Under the pieces are notes generated by a model, which saw only the letters and a program-made list of their open reading frames with translations, did no database searches and had not been told where the DNA came from. A stretch of 64,000 nt of DNA from Plantago major (Eukaryota; Streptophyta; Magnoliopsida; Lamiales; Plantaginaceae): positions 58,773,677-58,837,676 of the forward strand of contig CM048839.1 of assembly GCA_026545765.1 (NCBI GenBank), written 5' to 3'. This document shows positions 29,112 to 41,251 of this stretch, piece by piece; the first letter of the stretch is position 1; each line of letters begins with the position of its first letter. Position numbers and translations under genes: made by a program.

Positions 29112-29639
29112 AAATGGTCCCAAAATCAACAAAGAAATCACCTGTCACACACAATAAATAAAAGAAACACCCAAGCACCAAAAGCTAAAAGATAGGTTAG
29201 AAAGACTTAAAAAGGAAAGAAGAGACAATCACATACAATGTTAAAATGAATTATGTTTTGAAAAAATTTGAAAGGCAAATTTAATAGAAATGAGAGGCCT
29301 ACAAACCAAATTCGCAACCTTCCATGAACACACTCGGCATAAATTATCTGGCCTCACAAAGCACTCGGACTCTTTTGGGATGTAATCTCACAAGGTTTGG
29401 TATTAGAAAATTGAGACTCACAAAGAGCGAGAACTCAATCTCCAGCCTAGAGAAAGGAGCTCTCAATATTCCACATTTTCACATTTAAATAAAAAGCAAT
29501 ATTCCACGTTTTCTTATTCAATTCTTTGACCAAAACATTAAATCGAAACATGTGACAGTGTGGACGAACTACTAACTAAAAGCAACATTAGAGAATTTTT
29601 CAATTTCTTTTTATGTATTGGTACAGAACTTTTAAACAT

Positions 29640-29788
29640 AAGGCTCTGTTTTGCAAAATTAGTTGATAAACTAGTTGTTAGATAATAAGCTAGCTGGAAA
29701 TTGATAAGTTAGATCATAATATTATTGTAATTGTTTAGTGAATTAGCTGATAAGCTAGTTGGAATTTTATAAATGACATAAAAGGGCA
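29640..29788. repeat. MITE-like remnant with GATAAGCTAG repeats
   Basis: Starts near AAGGCTCTGTTTTGCAAAA and holds several copies of GATAA(A/G)CTAG. A related short piece occurs at about 32220-32265. No paired end was found. Confidence 0.35.
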
Positions 29789-30572
29789 TGTACATTAATT
29801 TTGTTCTGATTTTCGTATGATTCTCATTTTATATTATGACAATAATTGAAATCTTATAGTTTGCAAAGATATTGATGACCTTCAACCCATGGATGTTTGT
29901 GAACCATCATAGGAAAATGATGAGACTGTTGCTTCTTTTGGAAAATATTTCGTCTATTTTAAACCATTGTTGGTTGCTTATAATAGTGGTGTACCAGAGT
30001 CCGAACTTTACACTCTAAAGCATAGAAGTAGGAAATCAGAAGGCTCTTCTCCTTTTCTAGCAAATGATTCTTGTCTTATGGTTCTCGCTCATTGGGTCTT
30101 GAGATGATTTACCATGGTTCGATCATGAAAATTGTCTCTCCAAGTTTCTCAACTCGACTCATATGAATGAAAGCTAAGAAAGAATTAGTTTGTACATTAT
30201 TCTTGTTCGCTATTTTTTTCAGAAGATTCTCATTTATATTATCACAATAATTGAGATGTTATTGTTTGCAAAGATAGTGATCACCTTCTACTCATGGTTG
30301 TTGGTGAAGCACCATTGGAAAAAGATTTGTTTCTTTTGGAAAAACTTTCATTTATTGCAAACCATTGTTGGTTGCTTATAATAGTGCATTAGAATTCGAA
30401 GTGTACACTCTAAAGCATAGAAGAAGAAAATTAAAAGGCTTCACTCCTTTTCTAGCAGAGATCTTTTCTTATGGTTCTCGTTTTGTTGGGTCTCGAGATG
30501 ATTTACCATGGTCAGATCACGAAAATTGTGTCTCTCCTAGTTTCTCAATTGACTCGTATGATTGAAAGTTAA
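29789..30572. repeat. Tandem duplication of about 390 bp, unknown origin
   Basis: Copies 29789-30176 and 30189-30572 align along their length, sharing AAACCATTGTTGGTTGCTTA, TACACTCTAAAGCATAGAAG, CTTATGGTTCTCG and GAGATGATTTACCATGG. The second copy holds a 66-residue frame (30365-30565) with SRDDLPWSDHENC; the first copy is frame-broken over the same stretch. This may be a duplicated gene exon that has decayed; the family was not recognised. Confidence 0.7.
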
Positions 30573-30606
30573 GCAATACTTCTTTGGAATTTTTTTTTTT
30601 TTTTTT

Positions 30607-31475
30607 TGTTACAACTGTTGGATCGGGACTGGTACAGTGAACTGAGACAGACAACGTTGACTATGGAACTGAGTCAACAATGTCTTTAACAGTGATTGAC
30701 AGCAGTAAACAAATATGATCAGAATGCAGCGGAAAATAAAACTGACAACCACAATTACTTTCTAGCCGGTATATAAAGATACCGACCGTGCCTTAGGCTA
30801 AATTTCCACGATCGAGAAAAGTAGAATTACAAAACTAGGTTTAATCAATCACAAACAAATTATTAAGCTGCAAAGACTAGACCTAGAACAGATAATCAAA
30901 AATCTATTCTAGTTCGAAAACACTAAAGTAAATCTCAATACTTAGAGACTACTCACAAATGAATTCGACAACAATGCCTAGTAAAGCAAGAAAACCTAAC
31001 TCTCAATAAATTGTGAATTGATTCTCTATGGGTGTATTCTTGCATGCTGCTTCTTCTTGTATATATATTGTCTTGATCGATCTCAAGAAGAAAGCGGCTT
31101 ATTTTCTTTCTTGATTCACGCGTTCTGGCAGAAGGAAATATCCTTAGATAGATATCTCAAGATCTTTATTTCCTTCTTGCTTCCTATGTGCCCATAACTT
31201 GCCAAACTCTTTCCTTGTGTCCAAAGTAAATCAAACTCCTTCCTTATTCTTCCAGCAAGCGTCCAGCCAGATTTCTTCACGTCTGTTTGCTGGCAGCTTC
31301 CAGATCTTCTAGATCTTTTCCTTCAGGCCCAAGTTAGCCAAGTCCAGTTCATCAACTTGAGTTGCAGCCTAACTTGTTATTTTCTACAAGATATGCATAA
31401 AAAAACAACTACAATTGTCAAACCGGTTAATAAACGAAGAAAGACCGAATTAATAAAACAAAATTGCACTTTCAG
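30607..31475 (-). mobile_element. Solo LTR-like element, related to 34950-36110
   Basis: On the minus strand it begins TGAAAGTGCAA and ends near CAGTCCCGATCCAACAG followed by TTGTAACA. The LTR at 34950 likewise begins TGAAAGTGCAA and has AAGTCCCGATCCATACA near its end. The interiors are only loosely alike. A poly-T run lies against the left end, so the target duplication cannot be read. No internal retrotransposon region is attached. Confidence 0.6.
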
Positions 31476-32280
31476 TTTTGTTCCATATGAGCTAGTTGTT
31501 TGTTGCTAGTGGTTTTGTTGTGTGTGTGGTTATTTTCTTTGCTTGTGTTAGCATGATTATGCACATGTTCTTATATTCCCCTGTGTTTGTCTTTTCTTTA
31601 TTCATAAATTTGAGCCCTGACTCTTCAAAAAAAATTATAATTATTTGAAAATAAAAAAATATGTTAGGATTGTGTATCTAATAATTCTCATAACTTACCA
31701 GTATTAAATTCAAGGTCAAGTTTACAATTAAAAAGGAGTAGCACATTACAAACTTTCGTATATCAAATAAATATCTGTTCTTTACAAAGTTCAAATTAAC
31801 TTCCATACGCACTATAAAAAGGAAAATAAATTAAACTAGATCACTAATTTTCCATATTAAATTGTAATATATTTTATGAATTTTATTTATACCATTAAAT
31901 GTTTTTATTGAGTTTTCACGATTGAAAGCGTGATTTTTGGCAATCTCAGGAAGTTCCTTTTTAGTATATAATTTGGGTAGTTGCCTGCAATGATCCACTA
32001 GAAAAAAATATAAACATAAGCAGGATCATAAAAAAAGAATTTAGAAAAGGAAAACTGAAACGAACCAATCTTTTTTTTAAAAAAAACTAAATCATATAAC
32101 ATTAAACCAATAGAACTTTAACTTAAATTTACAGTTTTAAGAGATTAATGAAGTTATTATTAAATTATAATAATTTATTTTTTAATTTAGGCCAGGAATA
32201 TTTGTGGAATAAAACAAATAAGAAGGAGCTTATTTTTTAATAAGCTAACTTGGTTAGCTTATCAATCCATGATGTGACCA
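31476..32280. other. AT-rich intergenic DNA, nothing recognised
   Basis: No open frame or repeat of note apart from scattered A/T runs. Confidence 0.4.
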
Positions 32281-33600
32281 TGAAATGTGGGTTCTTACAC
32301 ACTTTTAGACCCTCGTTTTTTGTCCAAGATTCAATATTTATATCATAGCCAATTACCGGTGATGATCGTGTTTTGGAGGAATTGCACGATTTCCGGTGCC
32401 AAAATGCTATATTTATGCCGAATCGAAGAAAATAAGGAAATACGATGATTTAATCATACAAGGAGTCCAATCGAGTCACATGACCTACCGTTGCGAAGTT
32501 TATTTAAAATGCTAAAACTTTGTAAAAGACCACTTTTCAAGGTAAGGAAGTTTTGAAGTCCAAAAATAGCCCGGAAGATAAATCAAGAACACTGGGAAAT
32601 CAACTTGGGGTCAAGATGGACCAATCATGCCCTCGCATCATAGCCACCTTGTCGCCTCATATTGGCAGCCCAAGTCCGTCTTTTGGCCTGGCCCATCATC
32701 CTAACCTTCCATAATGATACATGGACGTTTTTCCCAACTCTTAATTACAACTATAGAAGAGCGCTTTGGGGTCTCATAATTCACACACCACATTTAAGGC
32801 AGCTCTCTTGAGAGAGAACCAGTCCTCGGGGAAGTGAAACCCCAAAACGACGAAGCTCTGGCCGTCAACAACGAAGAATAAGAAACCCTAGCAGTCAAGA
32901 ACACAAAGACTAAGCAATCTTTTCTTTTATTTATTTATTTATGATGGATTTTGTTTACGTTATGAGTAGCTAGACTTTATTAGTAATGGCGAACCGCCGA
33001 AACTCTGATGTGTTACTTCTTTATATACTTTGATATATTAATGAATTAGTTTAAGACGTAATTCGTACTTGAATTCTCTATTCGTCTGACTCTCCTTGTG
33101 AGGTGCCATAGTTTTCCTATTATTAGGTATTGGTAGAAGTATTCAAGTTTCTTGTATATCCTGTCTAGAAACGTGGCGTGGTGGTCTGTTGAGTGACACA
33201 ACTTTTCATTGGCATAGTAGAGGTGTTTGAGTCGACTGCGCCTTGATCCTCATAGCATGTATCTCTACTGCCGATAGGCAGCAAGTACGTAGTTTATTAT
33301 TAAATAGTTGGGCTAGCACAACAAGAGGGAAGGTTGGGGAACCTTTACATTTTTTAAACATTGATTACAAAACCAGTTATTTAAGATTCCCAATTATATA
33401 CGATCCTGCATGCTAGATTACGATTTGATTTCAAAACATCGATTGATAAAAGTGTTTACTTTTCTGCAATTTAGAATATTATACGTCCATGATTGATTGT
33501 TCTTATGCTAAGTGTCCGTGGAGAACGACATCCCGAGTCAACTTTCCACTATATTAATCCTAATTGTGTAGAATTGTAGGCTTCCAGGTTATATAAATTT
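32281..33600 (+). mobile_element. Gypsy-type LTR remnant
   Basis: The stretch contains AGAGAACCAGTCC, GAAACCCTAGCAG, TATGAGTAGCTAGACT with GAACCGCCGAAACTCTGATG, and later CTTATGCTAAGTGTCCGTGG with AGAACGACATCCCGAGTCAA. These phrases are common in plant Ty3-gypsy LTRs, and the last one is shared with 17479-17560. No ends, primer site or coding region were identified, so limits are approximate. Confidence 0.45.
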
Positions 33601-33834
33601 AAATCGTTGCGAGTATTTTGGGGAAAGTTGGTATACAATGATTATTGATTTCTCAAGTGCCCGTCAATCCACAATCATCAAGCTTTTAAGTTAGCTGATT
33701 TGAGACGTCAGTCGTTTATGTAACAAGCTTATTTGCAATCAATGGTCAAATAATATCCTGAAAAATCAAATTTACTAAACATCAAATGTCCTTCTAAAAA
33801 CACAATCTTATATTACGTTTACATGTAGTAATAA

Positions 33835-36800
33835 CTATTTAGACATTAATTTTCCCAATAGCCCAACGATAAGGGTGGAAGGATCCCCTAAAACAGCAGA
33901 CACCACAAACTGCAAGGCCAAGCCAGCCACATCGCAACATTTCTTTGCGCTGCTTTTACCTCTATGGTTGTGAGCTTTTAACGTCCCTTTCAAACTCGGA
34001 ATCTGATTCTCCAATCTCCTACTCCCACTGTAACCTTTCTTGCCTGCACCCCCGACGTTCCCCTCGTAGATCTCATGCCAGCTCTCCACCAACATCTCTC
34101 TCACGCAAGCCACATGAAGGTTGTACTTCTTGCACGATGATCTATAGCTCCAGCTCCCGCCTTTCCTCCCGCACCTGATTATAACATGTAATTAGGTAGA
34201 GATTGGCAGGGATGTGATTGGCCAATTGCAAATATTTGCAATCAAACCTCTCTAAGTTTCATATTCCAACCCGTTTGAAGAAAGAAAAAAAATGCTAAAA
34301 TGCTAATGCAATTGATATGTTTATAAATGCAACCCGCATGTTTCCGTGCGTGGGCCGGGAAGTTTGTGCCTCAAAGTGACTTTCTTATTAAATCAGCTTG
34401 ACCTAGATGTGGAGTCCATCCCACCCCAAGTTTTTTATTTTGCTATTTTTGGTGTACCACTCAAAGTTTTTCATTTACATTTTTGACAAATTAAACTCTA
34501 TATATTTTACTACTACCCTACTAATAGATTCATATTTACGACTTTACCAACCCGCTATCTCTTTTTCATTTATTCTTTATTCTTTATTTATTTAAATAAT
34601 ACTCAACTTTCTATTTTATCAACCCACTATCATTTTTTATTATTTTCTCATTCAAACCTTCTAATTTTCACTATTTTGTTGACCACAAATTCAAATGGAA
34701 ACATCGGACGGGACGGAGGAAGTAGTTGTTTAAAATACCAATAAATATTATTTGAATTACTATTTTACTTAAAATATACTCCTCCGCCCCGATCTCAACT
34801 TCTCATTTTCCGCTTCGGTATGTCCCAAACTCAATTTTTCATTTCTTAAATGGAAAATTGAGCTTCTACTTTTTTTCACTCTCTCTCATAGTTTATTCAA
34901 TATCTCTCCTACTTTATTTATTCCCCTTCCACCTTAATTCACTATCTATTGAAAGTGCAAACTTTAGCTAAGTATTGCTGCAATACTAACTTGGCTTAGT
35001 ATTGTCACAATACTAGCTGTCTGTATACTGGACTTTCTATTTATGGATTTTGCATTACTTCACTTTGATATAGTTCCACGATTTTGGTTTAGTCCTAGCA
35101 GGTTTAACAGGTTCAGATATCTTATGGAGAAGAACTCTTGAAGTTTGGATACTAGAAGATATTGAAGAAGGAAAAAGAAATTAGAATCCTAATCGAAGAA
35201 GGTTTTCTACTTGTATTCCAAGAAGGATTCTTGATGCATGGAAGATTGAGAAGAATTAGGAGAAGAACATGGTGATTCGACCTGATCAAGATCTTCAATG
35301 AACAAAGGACTCCAGATTGATTGGGTTAAGGAGTTTGAGTTTGCATGATAAGTTCGAGTTTGATTAGGAAAGGAAACCTGTGCAAATCAGGTTTCGGAGA
35401 GTTGCTATTCTCTTGGACTATATAAGTTGGAGTTGGAGCATATCTTTAAGAATTTGTAAAGATATGGAGAGCTTAAGAGAAAAACGTGAAGAAGGATCTT
35501 AGTTTATCGAAGAGAGAATTTATGAGATTTTGTATGAGAAACTTCTAGAGAGATAAGACTTTGATTTCTTGATATTTAAAGGATGCGATCTAATGTAGAT
35601 GGACTTCTGGATGCTTTGGGTACGTGGACACACTATATATACAGCCTGAAGTTCATCAAAACGCAGATGTGAGACTCGAGTAGAATGTCAGTATTATCAC
35701 AACATCTCACATCATTGTTCTGGACAAGCTATCTACGCTTAGATACTTATTCTCTCGTAGCTTGTTTAGAATCTCTTTTACTAAGCTTTTAGTTAGTCAT
35801 CTCTCTCTTTGTTTGTGAAAGATTTAGCGTCGAATTGGTGGCCCAATTCAAAGTGCTTAGTGTTTGATATTCTAGATCGTAGGAATATTGTCTAGATATC
35901 TTTTTGTAAATCCGTTATTCTTTATAGTGGATATTTCGCCTATGGCTCGGCAGATTATTTATAATCTGCTAGAAATTATTTGTGTCTTGTGTTCTTTACA
36001 TTCCGCTGTTTAGACTCTAAGATAGTTTTCAGATATTGGTTTTGAGTGTTGTTACAATACGTGTTTACAATATCTATATTTGCTACTAAGTCCCGATCCA
36101 TACAATTTCATCTATCATACTTTATTAACTTCTCTTAAAACTTGTGATTGAACTAAGGGCTAGTTGGTTCCGGAACCGAGGGAGTGATTTGTAATCAAAA
36201 TCAAACAATTAAACAAAAGAAGTTAAAAATGAAATGATTTTTAGTAAAACAGATGGGGGAGTAATATACCTTTGCAAATGAAAGCTAGGGGTCTTCAATG
36301 CACTTAGATCGCTTTCTCATTAAAAAGGTTTGTCTAATACACCTAACAACTTGAGAAACAAGTTTGAGGGGAATCTATACTTTAAGCCCCTGATTTGGGG
36401 AGGTAACTATATCTATTTACAAACTTTATTGCTTGTGATTGGTGATAAGGTCGATTAAACAAATACATATATCTCATACTTTAATAGTTTCTCATACTTT
36501 ATTTGCCTATCTCCTTCAATTCATACATACTTTTATTTATTCTTACATTTTCAGAATTAGTATAATTATTTATATAATTTACTCTTAAAATTTGTGAGCA
36601 TTTCAGTGAGAAGTTGAGTATGCAATATATTATTATAAACATAATAAAGAGAGATTCTTGACGCGCGCAAGCTGACTGTTTTGTTGAGTGCCTTTCTTTT
36701 TAATTCAGATATAGTGTGTAAGACAATATTTATGACTTGCACCAAAGCTAAAGTTTACAATGCAAAACTTGATAAACTAACTGATATTCATGTTCAGTCC

Positions 36801-39302
36801 ATTACGTAATCAGTTAACTAGTATCTTTATCGTCTTTCTTATTCCTAACTTTACTTTTCTTCTTTTCATTTTCCTTCTATTTCACTTTGTTAAATTAAAC
36901 ATTTTGAAAACTAATTAAACTTGAGAGCATAGGAGGCTTAAATTTTTCCAACAGAATCTATCGTAAATGTTATAATATACTTACTCCGTCCCGCACAACA
37001 TCATACATTTGCCATTTTTAGCCGTCTCATAAAACTTCATACATTACTAAAAAAAGTAAGCTACCTCACACACAATAAATAATAAATAATCTCAATTTTT
37101 TCACTCAAATTACACATTTTGCCACTAAAAGTATACTTTTTTCCACCTTTTCTATATTCTATCACTACTTTAACTTTTCGCATAAAACTGCGCGTTAACC
37201 CTAATGTATTTAAGCTTTCCCATTTTATGAAAGATTATATTTAGTGCAAGGGCAAGATAGTTTTAGTCTAAAAATGTAGGAAACCTATTTTTTGTGTAAA
37301 ACCACTAAATAAGTGTGTATGACCCATTAATTATACCTTCAAATTTTTTTAGAGAGTGATCAAATGAAGGATTTAATTTACACCAAAACATGCATTTAGT
37401 GTGGACCCCACCAGTTGGAGCTTCCTGAGAGTGTTGCTTTTTGGTGTTTTTTTGTACTTTACCTTATATATGCGATAGAAAAAGTGAGTTTTAGGATTCC
37501 AACAACTAGTGCTCTGAGACACAGGGCCCAGATTAATTGTTTACGTAATGGCTCGACCATCTTTATTAATAGTAAACTCGAATTTAAGGTGTAAAGAAAT
37601 TTATACACAAATAGACCACCAGTTCTAACTATCAAGTTAAACTGCTGTTAAAAAAGAAAAATATAAATGTTATGTCCTAGTTGATGGCACACTCACCCAA
37701 ATTAAACTAATATTCTACGAATTTTCATATAATTGACAAAAATCAATTACTCCCTCTTGTCCAATAAAAGCTTCATAATTTTCATTATTTGGAGTTCCAT
37801 TATAAACTTTCTAATTCAAATAAAGAAAGTTATATCTCGATTATTAATTCTTTATGATTTATCTTTCCTACTTTATCATTACGTTATTCACTCTTACTCT
37901 TACTTTACAACCACTTACAATTTTATCAATATAATACCAATTACAACCTATATTCATGCTTATTCTTAATCTAAGATAAAGTAGAAGTTTAGTAAGCTTG
38001 TAAAAGACCGGATGGAGTATTACAGTATATATATAAATGAACAACTATTGGAGTTGTGCAATTGAGTACTTAATTTAAGTTAAATTGTATCCATATGTAA
38101 TATATATGTAAATTAGACTTTAATTACAAAAAAAAAACCAATATGTCTTATTCTATTTAATTCTAAGCCTTAATGAAACTCCAACAAAATCAATTCATCA
38201 TTAAAATAACTCAATTTGTCTTTAGCAATTAAATTCAAAGTCCTAAATCAACCCAACAGAATCAATTCATCATTAAAAAAACTCAATATGTCTTCTCCAA
38301 TTAAATTCAAATCCCCAATTCAACCCCAACAAATCAATTTATATAAAAAAAAGGAAAACAACAACAGTGATAACCAATATTTCTTCTCCATCTTCTTTAA
38401 TTAAATTTAAACAGATCAATTCGCACTAACCCAAAGCCTAATTCAACTCGAAAAAAGATAATTCATTATCAGAAACAACGATAGCACTTACCTTCATATA
38501 ATTTTTATATTATTTATAATTAAATGCCACAATAACACGTGTAACATCTTCTCATCCTCTAGTTTTATAAGAATTGCTCAATGATTAATACGATAAATAA
38601 AATATGAAAAAAAGGTGTTATGCTGCGAATAGCAATAATGTTCAGCTACTTAGAATAAAACTCTGGCTAGGTATTTAATTGTAGGGGGTATGTTATCCAA
38701 TCCAATTGAGCTAAAAAATTGATTTCAATCACAAACAGTATCTTTCAAATCATTGTAGGGGACGTATATGTAATTTTTATAATGTTTTGTATCGCTAACA
38801 ATATACTATACGTATTAGTCAGATTTTAATATTTTGTAAATTTAAATAAATCTAGAAATAGTATTAGTTTAATTTGCGAAGGGTATAAGAAAGCATGCCT
38901 GTGACAGGGCGCGCTAACTTTCTTGTAAAGGTACAATTTAATTTCACCATCATCGAGCACCATTGGTAGCTTGGCACAACATGGATGAAGATCAAACCCG
39001 CACAATTTGCAGTGGTACAGGAACCCAGCCACATCCTTCTTGCACGCATTGCAGTACCGCGCAAGTGGGCCAGGAGGGATGCTCATGAACTGGAACGCGC
39101 ATTTGGTGTAGAATGGGTGGGTGATGGAGGGGGTAGGGAGGGCGCAGTGGGTATGCAAGTCGAAGTTGCACACCTCCCCGCACTTGTAGTGGGACCCGAT
39201 TCCGACCTCCTTGCACCCGTCGCATTTGAATGGTGTCTCGGTGTACTCGAAGTTAAGGTTGTGGTGCGGGTGACTGAAGTGGCAGATTTCGTTGTATTTC
39301 AT
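33835..39302 (-). CDS. DC1 (C1-like) cysteine/histidine-rich zinc-finger protein, two exons
   Basis: Read on the minus strand: exon 1 is 39302-38899 and exon 2 is 34174-33835, giving 247 residues. Arginine 135 is split across the join, so CHR runs into CGRKGGSWSYRS without a break, as in other DC1 proteins. Three DC1 motifs are visible: HNLNF to HTHC (residues 14-53), HPFYTK through DLHPCC (62-109), and CHRCG to NLHVAC (133-158). A hydrophobic tail (LALQFVVSAVL, LIVGLLG) follows a basic linker. DC1 modules bind zinc and resemble lipid-binding C1 domains; the family is plant-expanded, with stress and defence links but mostly unknown targets. The intron (38898-34175, 4724 bp) starts with GC instead of GT and ends with CAG. 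The start is the first in-frame ATG. Confidence 0.88.
34416..34722. mobile_element. Stowaway-like MITE in the DC1 intron
   Basis: The right end GGACGGGACGGAGGAAG is followed by TA. The left end TCCATCCCACCCCAAG is diverged. The interior has TTTACCAACCCGCTATC and related repeats like those at about 24140. Confidence 0.5.
34779..36184. mobile_element. Stowaway MITE interrupted by a solo LTR
   Basis: The left end CTCCTCCGCCCCGATCTC follows TA. The interior TTTCATTTCTTAAATGG and TCTCCTACTTTATT fits the family. The right end ACCGAGGGAGT lies at about 36176-36184. The middle (34950-36110) is a separate LTR insertion with its own target duplication. It lies in the DC1 intron. Confidence 0.75.
34950..36110 (+). 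mobile_element. Solo LTR with 5 bp target duplication
   Basis: Begins TGAAAGTGCAAAC and ends CATACAATTTCA, with the 5 bp inverted termini TGAAA/TTTCA. It is flanked by TCTAT on both sides (34945-34949 and 36111-36115). At 1161 bp and without internal coding region or primer site, it fits a solo LTR left by recombination. TATATAAG at about 35437 could be its promoter. It sits inside a Stowaway in the DC1 intron, antisense to that gene. Confidence 0.88.
36185..36980. other. Intronic AT-rich DNA, nothing recognised
   Basis: Part of the DC1 intron between two MITEs. No coding or repeat structure was recognised. Confidence 0.4.
36984..37222. mobile_element. Stowaway MITE, right end eroded
   Basis: The left end CTCCGTCCCGCACAAC follows TA. 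The interior (CACTCAAATTACAC, TTTTGCCACTAAAAGTA, TTAACTTTTCGCATAAAACT) is the complement of the element at 48354-48604. The expected right-hand terminus after CCCTAATGTAT is missing. Confidence 0.65.
37750..38017. mobile_element. Stowaway-like MITE
   Basis: Ends CTCCCTCTTGTCCAATAAAAG and GACCGGATGGAG lie in TA flanks (37748-37749 and 38018-38019). TTCATAATTTTC and AAGCTTG lie just inside. It lies in the DC1 intron and abuts the inverted repeat copy that starts at 38018. Confidence 0.8.
38018..38515. repeat. Dispersed repeat, inverted partner at 45615-46015
   Basis: From TACAGTATATATATAA to CTTACCTTCATATA it matches the complement of 45615-46015 in order, including GTTGTGCAATTGAGTACTTA, CCTAATTCAACTCGAAAAAA and ACTTACCTTCATAT. 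Inside are two to three 60-70 bp subunits built on AATCAATTCATCATTA. No transposon ends were recognised. Confidence 0.75.
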
Positions 39303-39311
39303 GGTTGGCAA

Positions 39312-40020
39312 GATAAGTTGGTTTTGGGAGGGTTGTTTGTTCCTGTTGTTGTGATCTTGGTTTCGGAGACAATATTAGGAGATATAATTTGTGAAATTAT
39401 TTTGGTTGGGAGATGCTATAAGATAGTGGCTTCATGGTGAAGGAATCAAGAATTGATGCTTGCGACTTGGGCGAGAGAATATAAATAAGGCACATCAAGA
39501 TGGGAATTTTGCTTTTCTAACTAACATTAATGAACATTTAGAAAAAAAAAATAATTAAACGAATTAGCACTACAAGATATTTAATCTAATTCAACCTTTA
39601 AAAATACATCATGCAAATAAAAGTCGTACTTACCAATTAAGTACAGCTCTTAATAAGATACGTAAATTGTGAAGGGGTGTATCGTATTTTCGGTTGAAGT
39701 ACAAATTAAGAGTCATTACGACTCAAAATTGTAAGTTGTATTTTTCCTTGTCTGAGTTAATTTTAAGGCTTTTTTAATTCATTTTTATGATTCTTATAAA
39801 GAGTTGCAATAGATCAAATGTATTATAGTGTAGTACAGTTAGCTCTACCCACAAAAAAAAAAAAAAAAAAGAATTTCCTTTTTTACTCAAATTAAAAACA
39901 CAAAGTATAATGAGATTTGCATTTACTAATGCACAAGTATCATAAAAACCATTCATTATTTATCATGTCATAATCTAAATAAATCTTGTTGTAATGTGAT
40001 AAAATACCAATGTTGATAGA
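39312..40020. other. DC1 upstream region, AT-rich
   Basis: Should contain the DC1 promoter (minus strand). TTATTTATATTC on the minus strand near 39480 is a weak TATA candidate. A poly-A run lies at 39852-39870. No gene was seen. Confidence 0.35.
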
Positions 40021-40023
40021 GTA

Positions 40024-40445
40024 AGTCTCATGAGAGACGGTCTCTAGATAATTTATCTAGAGACGGACCTATATTTTCATATCATCGATGTTATTAATCA
40101 AAACATCTATGTTGTTAACATTAGTGTTTTTTCATATTACAACAAGACTTATTTCGTTAACAATATAGACGTTTTGATTAGTAATATGGATGTTTTTATT
40201 GATAACATAGGCCGTCTGTAGATAAATTATCTGGAGATCGTCTCCTGAGATACGGTCTCCAGATAATTTATCTAGAGACGGATCTATATTTTCAAGAAAA
40301 TTATCGATTTTATTAATCAAAACACCTAAGTTCTCAACATTAGTATTTTTTCATATTACAACAATATTTATTTCGATAACAACATAGACGTTTTGATTAG
40401 TATCATGGACGTTGTAGATAAATTATCTGAAAAACGTCTCATGAC
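40024..40445. mobile_element. Tandem pair of a GTCTC-ended MITE
   Basis: Two head-to-tail copies, 40024-40250 and about 40250-40445. Each begins with TGAGA, then ACGGTCTC(T/C)AGATAATTTATC and TAGAGACGGA, and ends with GTAGATAAATTATCTG. They share TTTTTTCATATTACAACAA and ATAGACGTTTTGATTAGTA. The superfamily is not clear. Confidence 0.65.
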
Positions 40446-40499
40446 ACTTCTGTTATCATTGCCATTTGTTGCTCAAAAAAATAAAATTATCATTGCCAT

Positions 40500-40588
40500 T
40501 TGCCCCCTTTCTCATTTTCTGCTCCGTTCCGCTGCTCTTCTTTCTCCTTTGCGACCACTCCGCTGCTCCGCTGTTGAAGACTTGATGT
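40500..40588 (+). other. Possible non-coding first exon of the IMP1-like gene
   Basis: A CT-rich stretch (TGCTCCGTTCCGCTGCTCTTC) resembles a plant 5' UTR and is followed by GATGTAAGTTGG, a good donor site. If it belongs to the gene at 42152, an intron of about 1.5 kb would contain the hAT relic. This is inference; no transcript evidence is available. Confidence 0.25.
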
Positions 40589-41251
40589 AAGTTGGTTGGT
40601 TTTCCCCTTTTCTTTTGATTGAGATTTTCTTTATTATGTAATGGGTATTGATTTGTGTATTGATTCAAGGCATTATTATTGTTATTGCAGTATGGTCTTT
40701 ACCTTTTGGCTCTTGCAGAATTTCATTTTTTCTGTAAAGAAACTGGAACAAGAAGTAATTCCATAGGATAATTTGACAATCACCATACAATACAACCAGA
40801 AATTAGAGCACAATAATTTTCATGTAATGCCATGTCTTAGAAGAGAAACCAAAAATTAAAAGAAAGGATGGGCCCACATAATTAAACCACAAGGAGTGCT
40901 CTGTTTTGATTCCGCTTCGATCGATTAAGATGGAACTGAGTTTAGGTTTTCTTCTCTCTTTTTTCTGGCTGGATTTGGTGCTAGAAGAAGATGTGTGTTC
41001 TATTAGGTAACAAGACCATTAAAGAACCCGTTCGCCCGAATTACCAGATAATTTGTACCCAACCCGACCGTAATGTTTGGGCTAATAACCATTTGCTGGA
41101 CCATATATACAGTAATAAACGGGCGGGCAGAGATTAAATAAGATCGGTCAGGTATTTGGGTACCCCAAAAGATTGGTCCATATGCACAACCCTGGCTATG
41201 CCTATGCTATCCTTGATCTTGTTGTATGTAATTGGACCATTTCAAATTTTA

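Noticed and set aside
38985..39440. 151-residue plus-strand frame
   Set aside because: Antisense shadow of DC1 exon 1, which is supported by its cysteine/histidine motifs and splice join.
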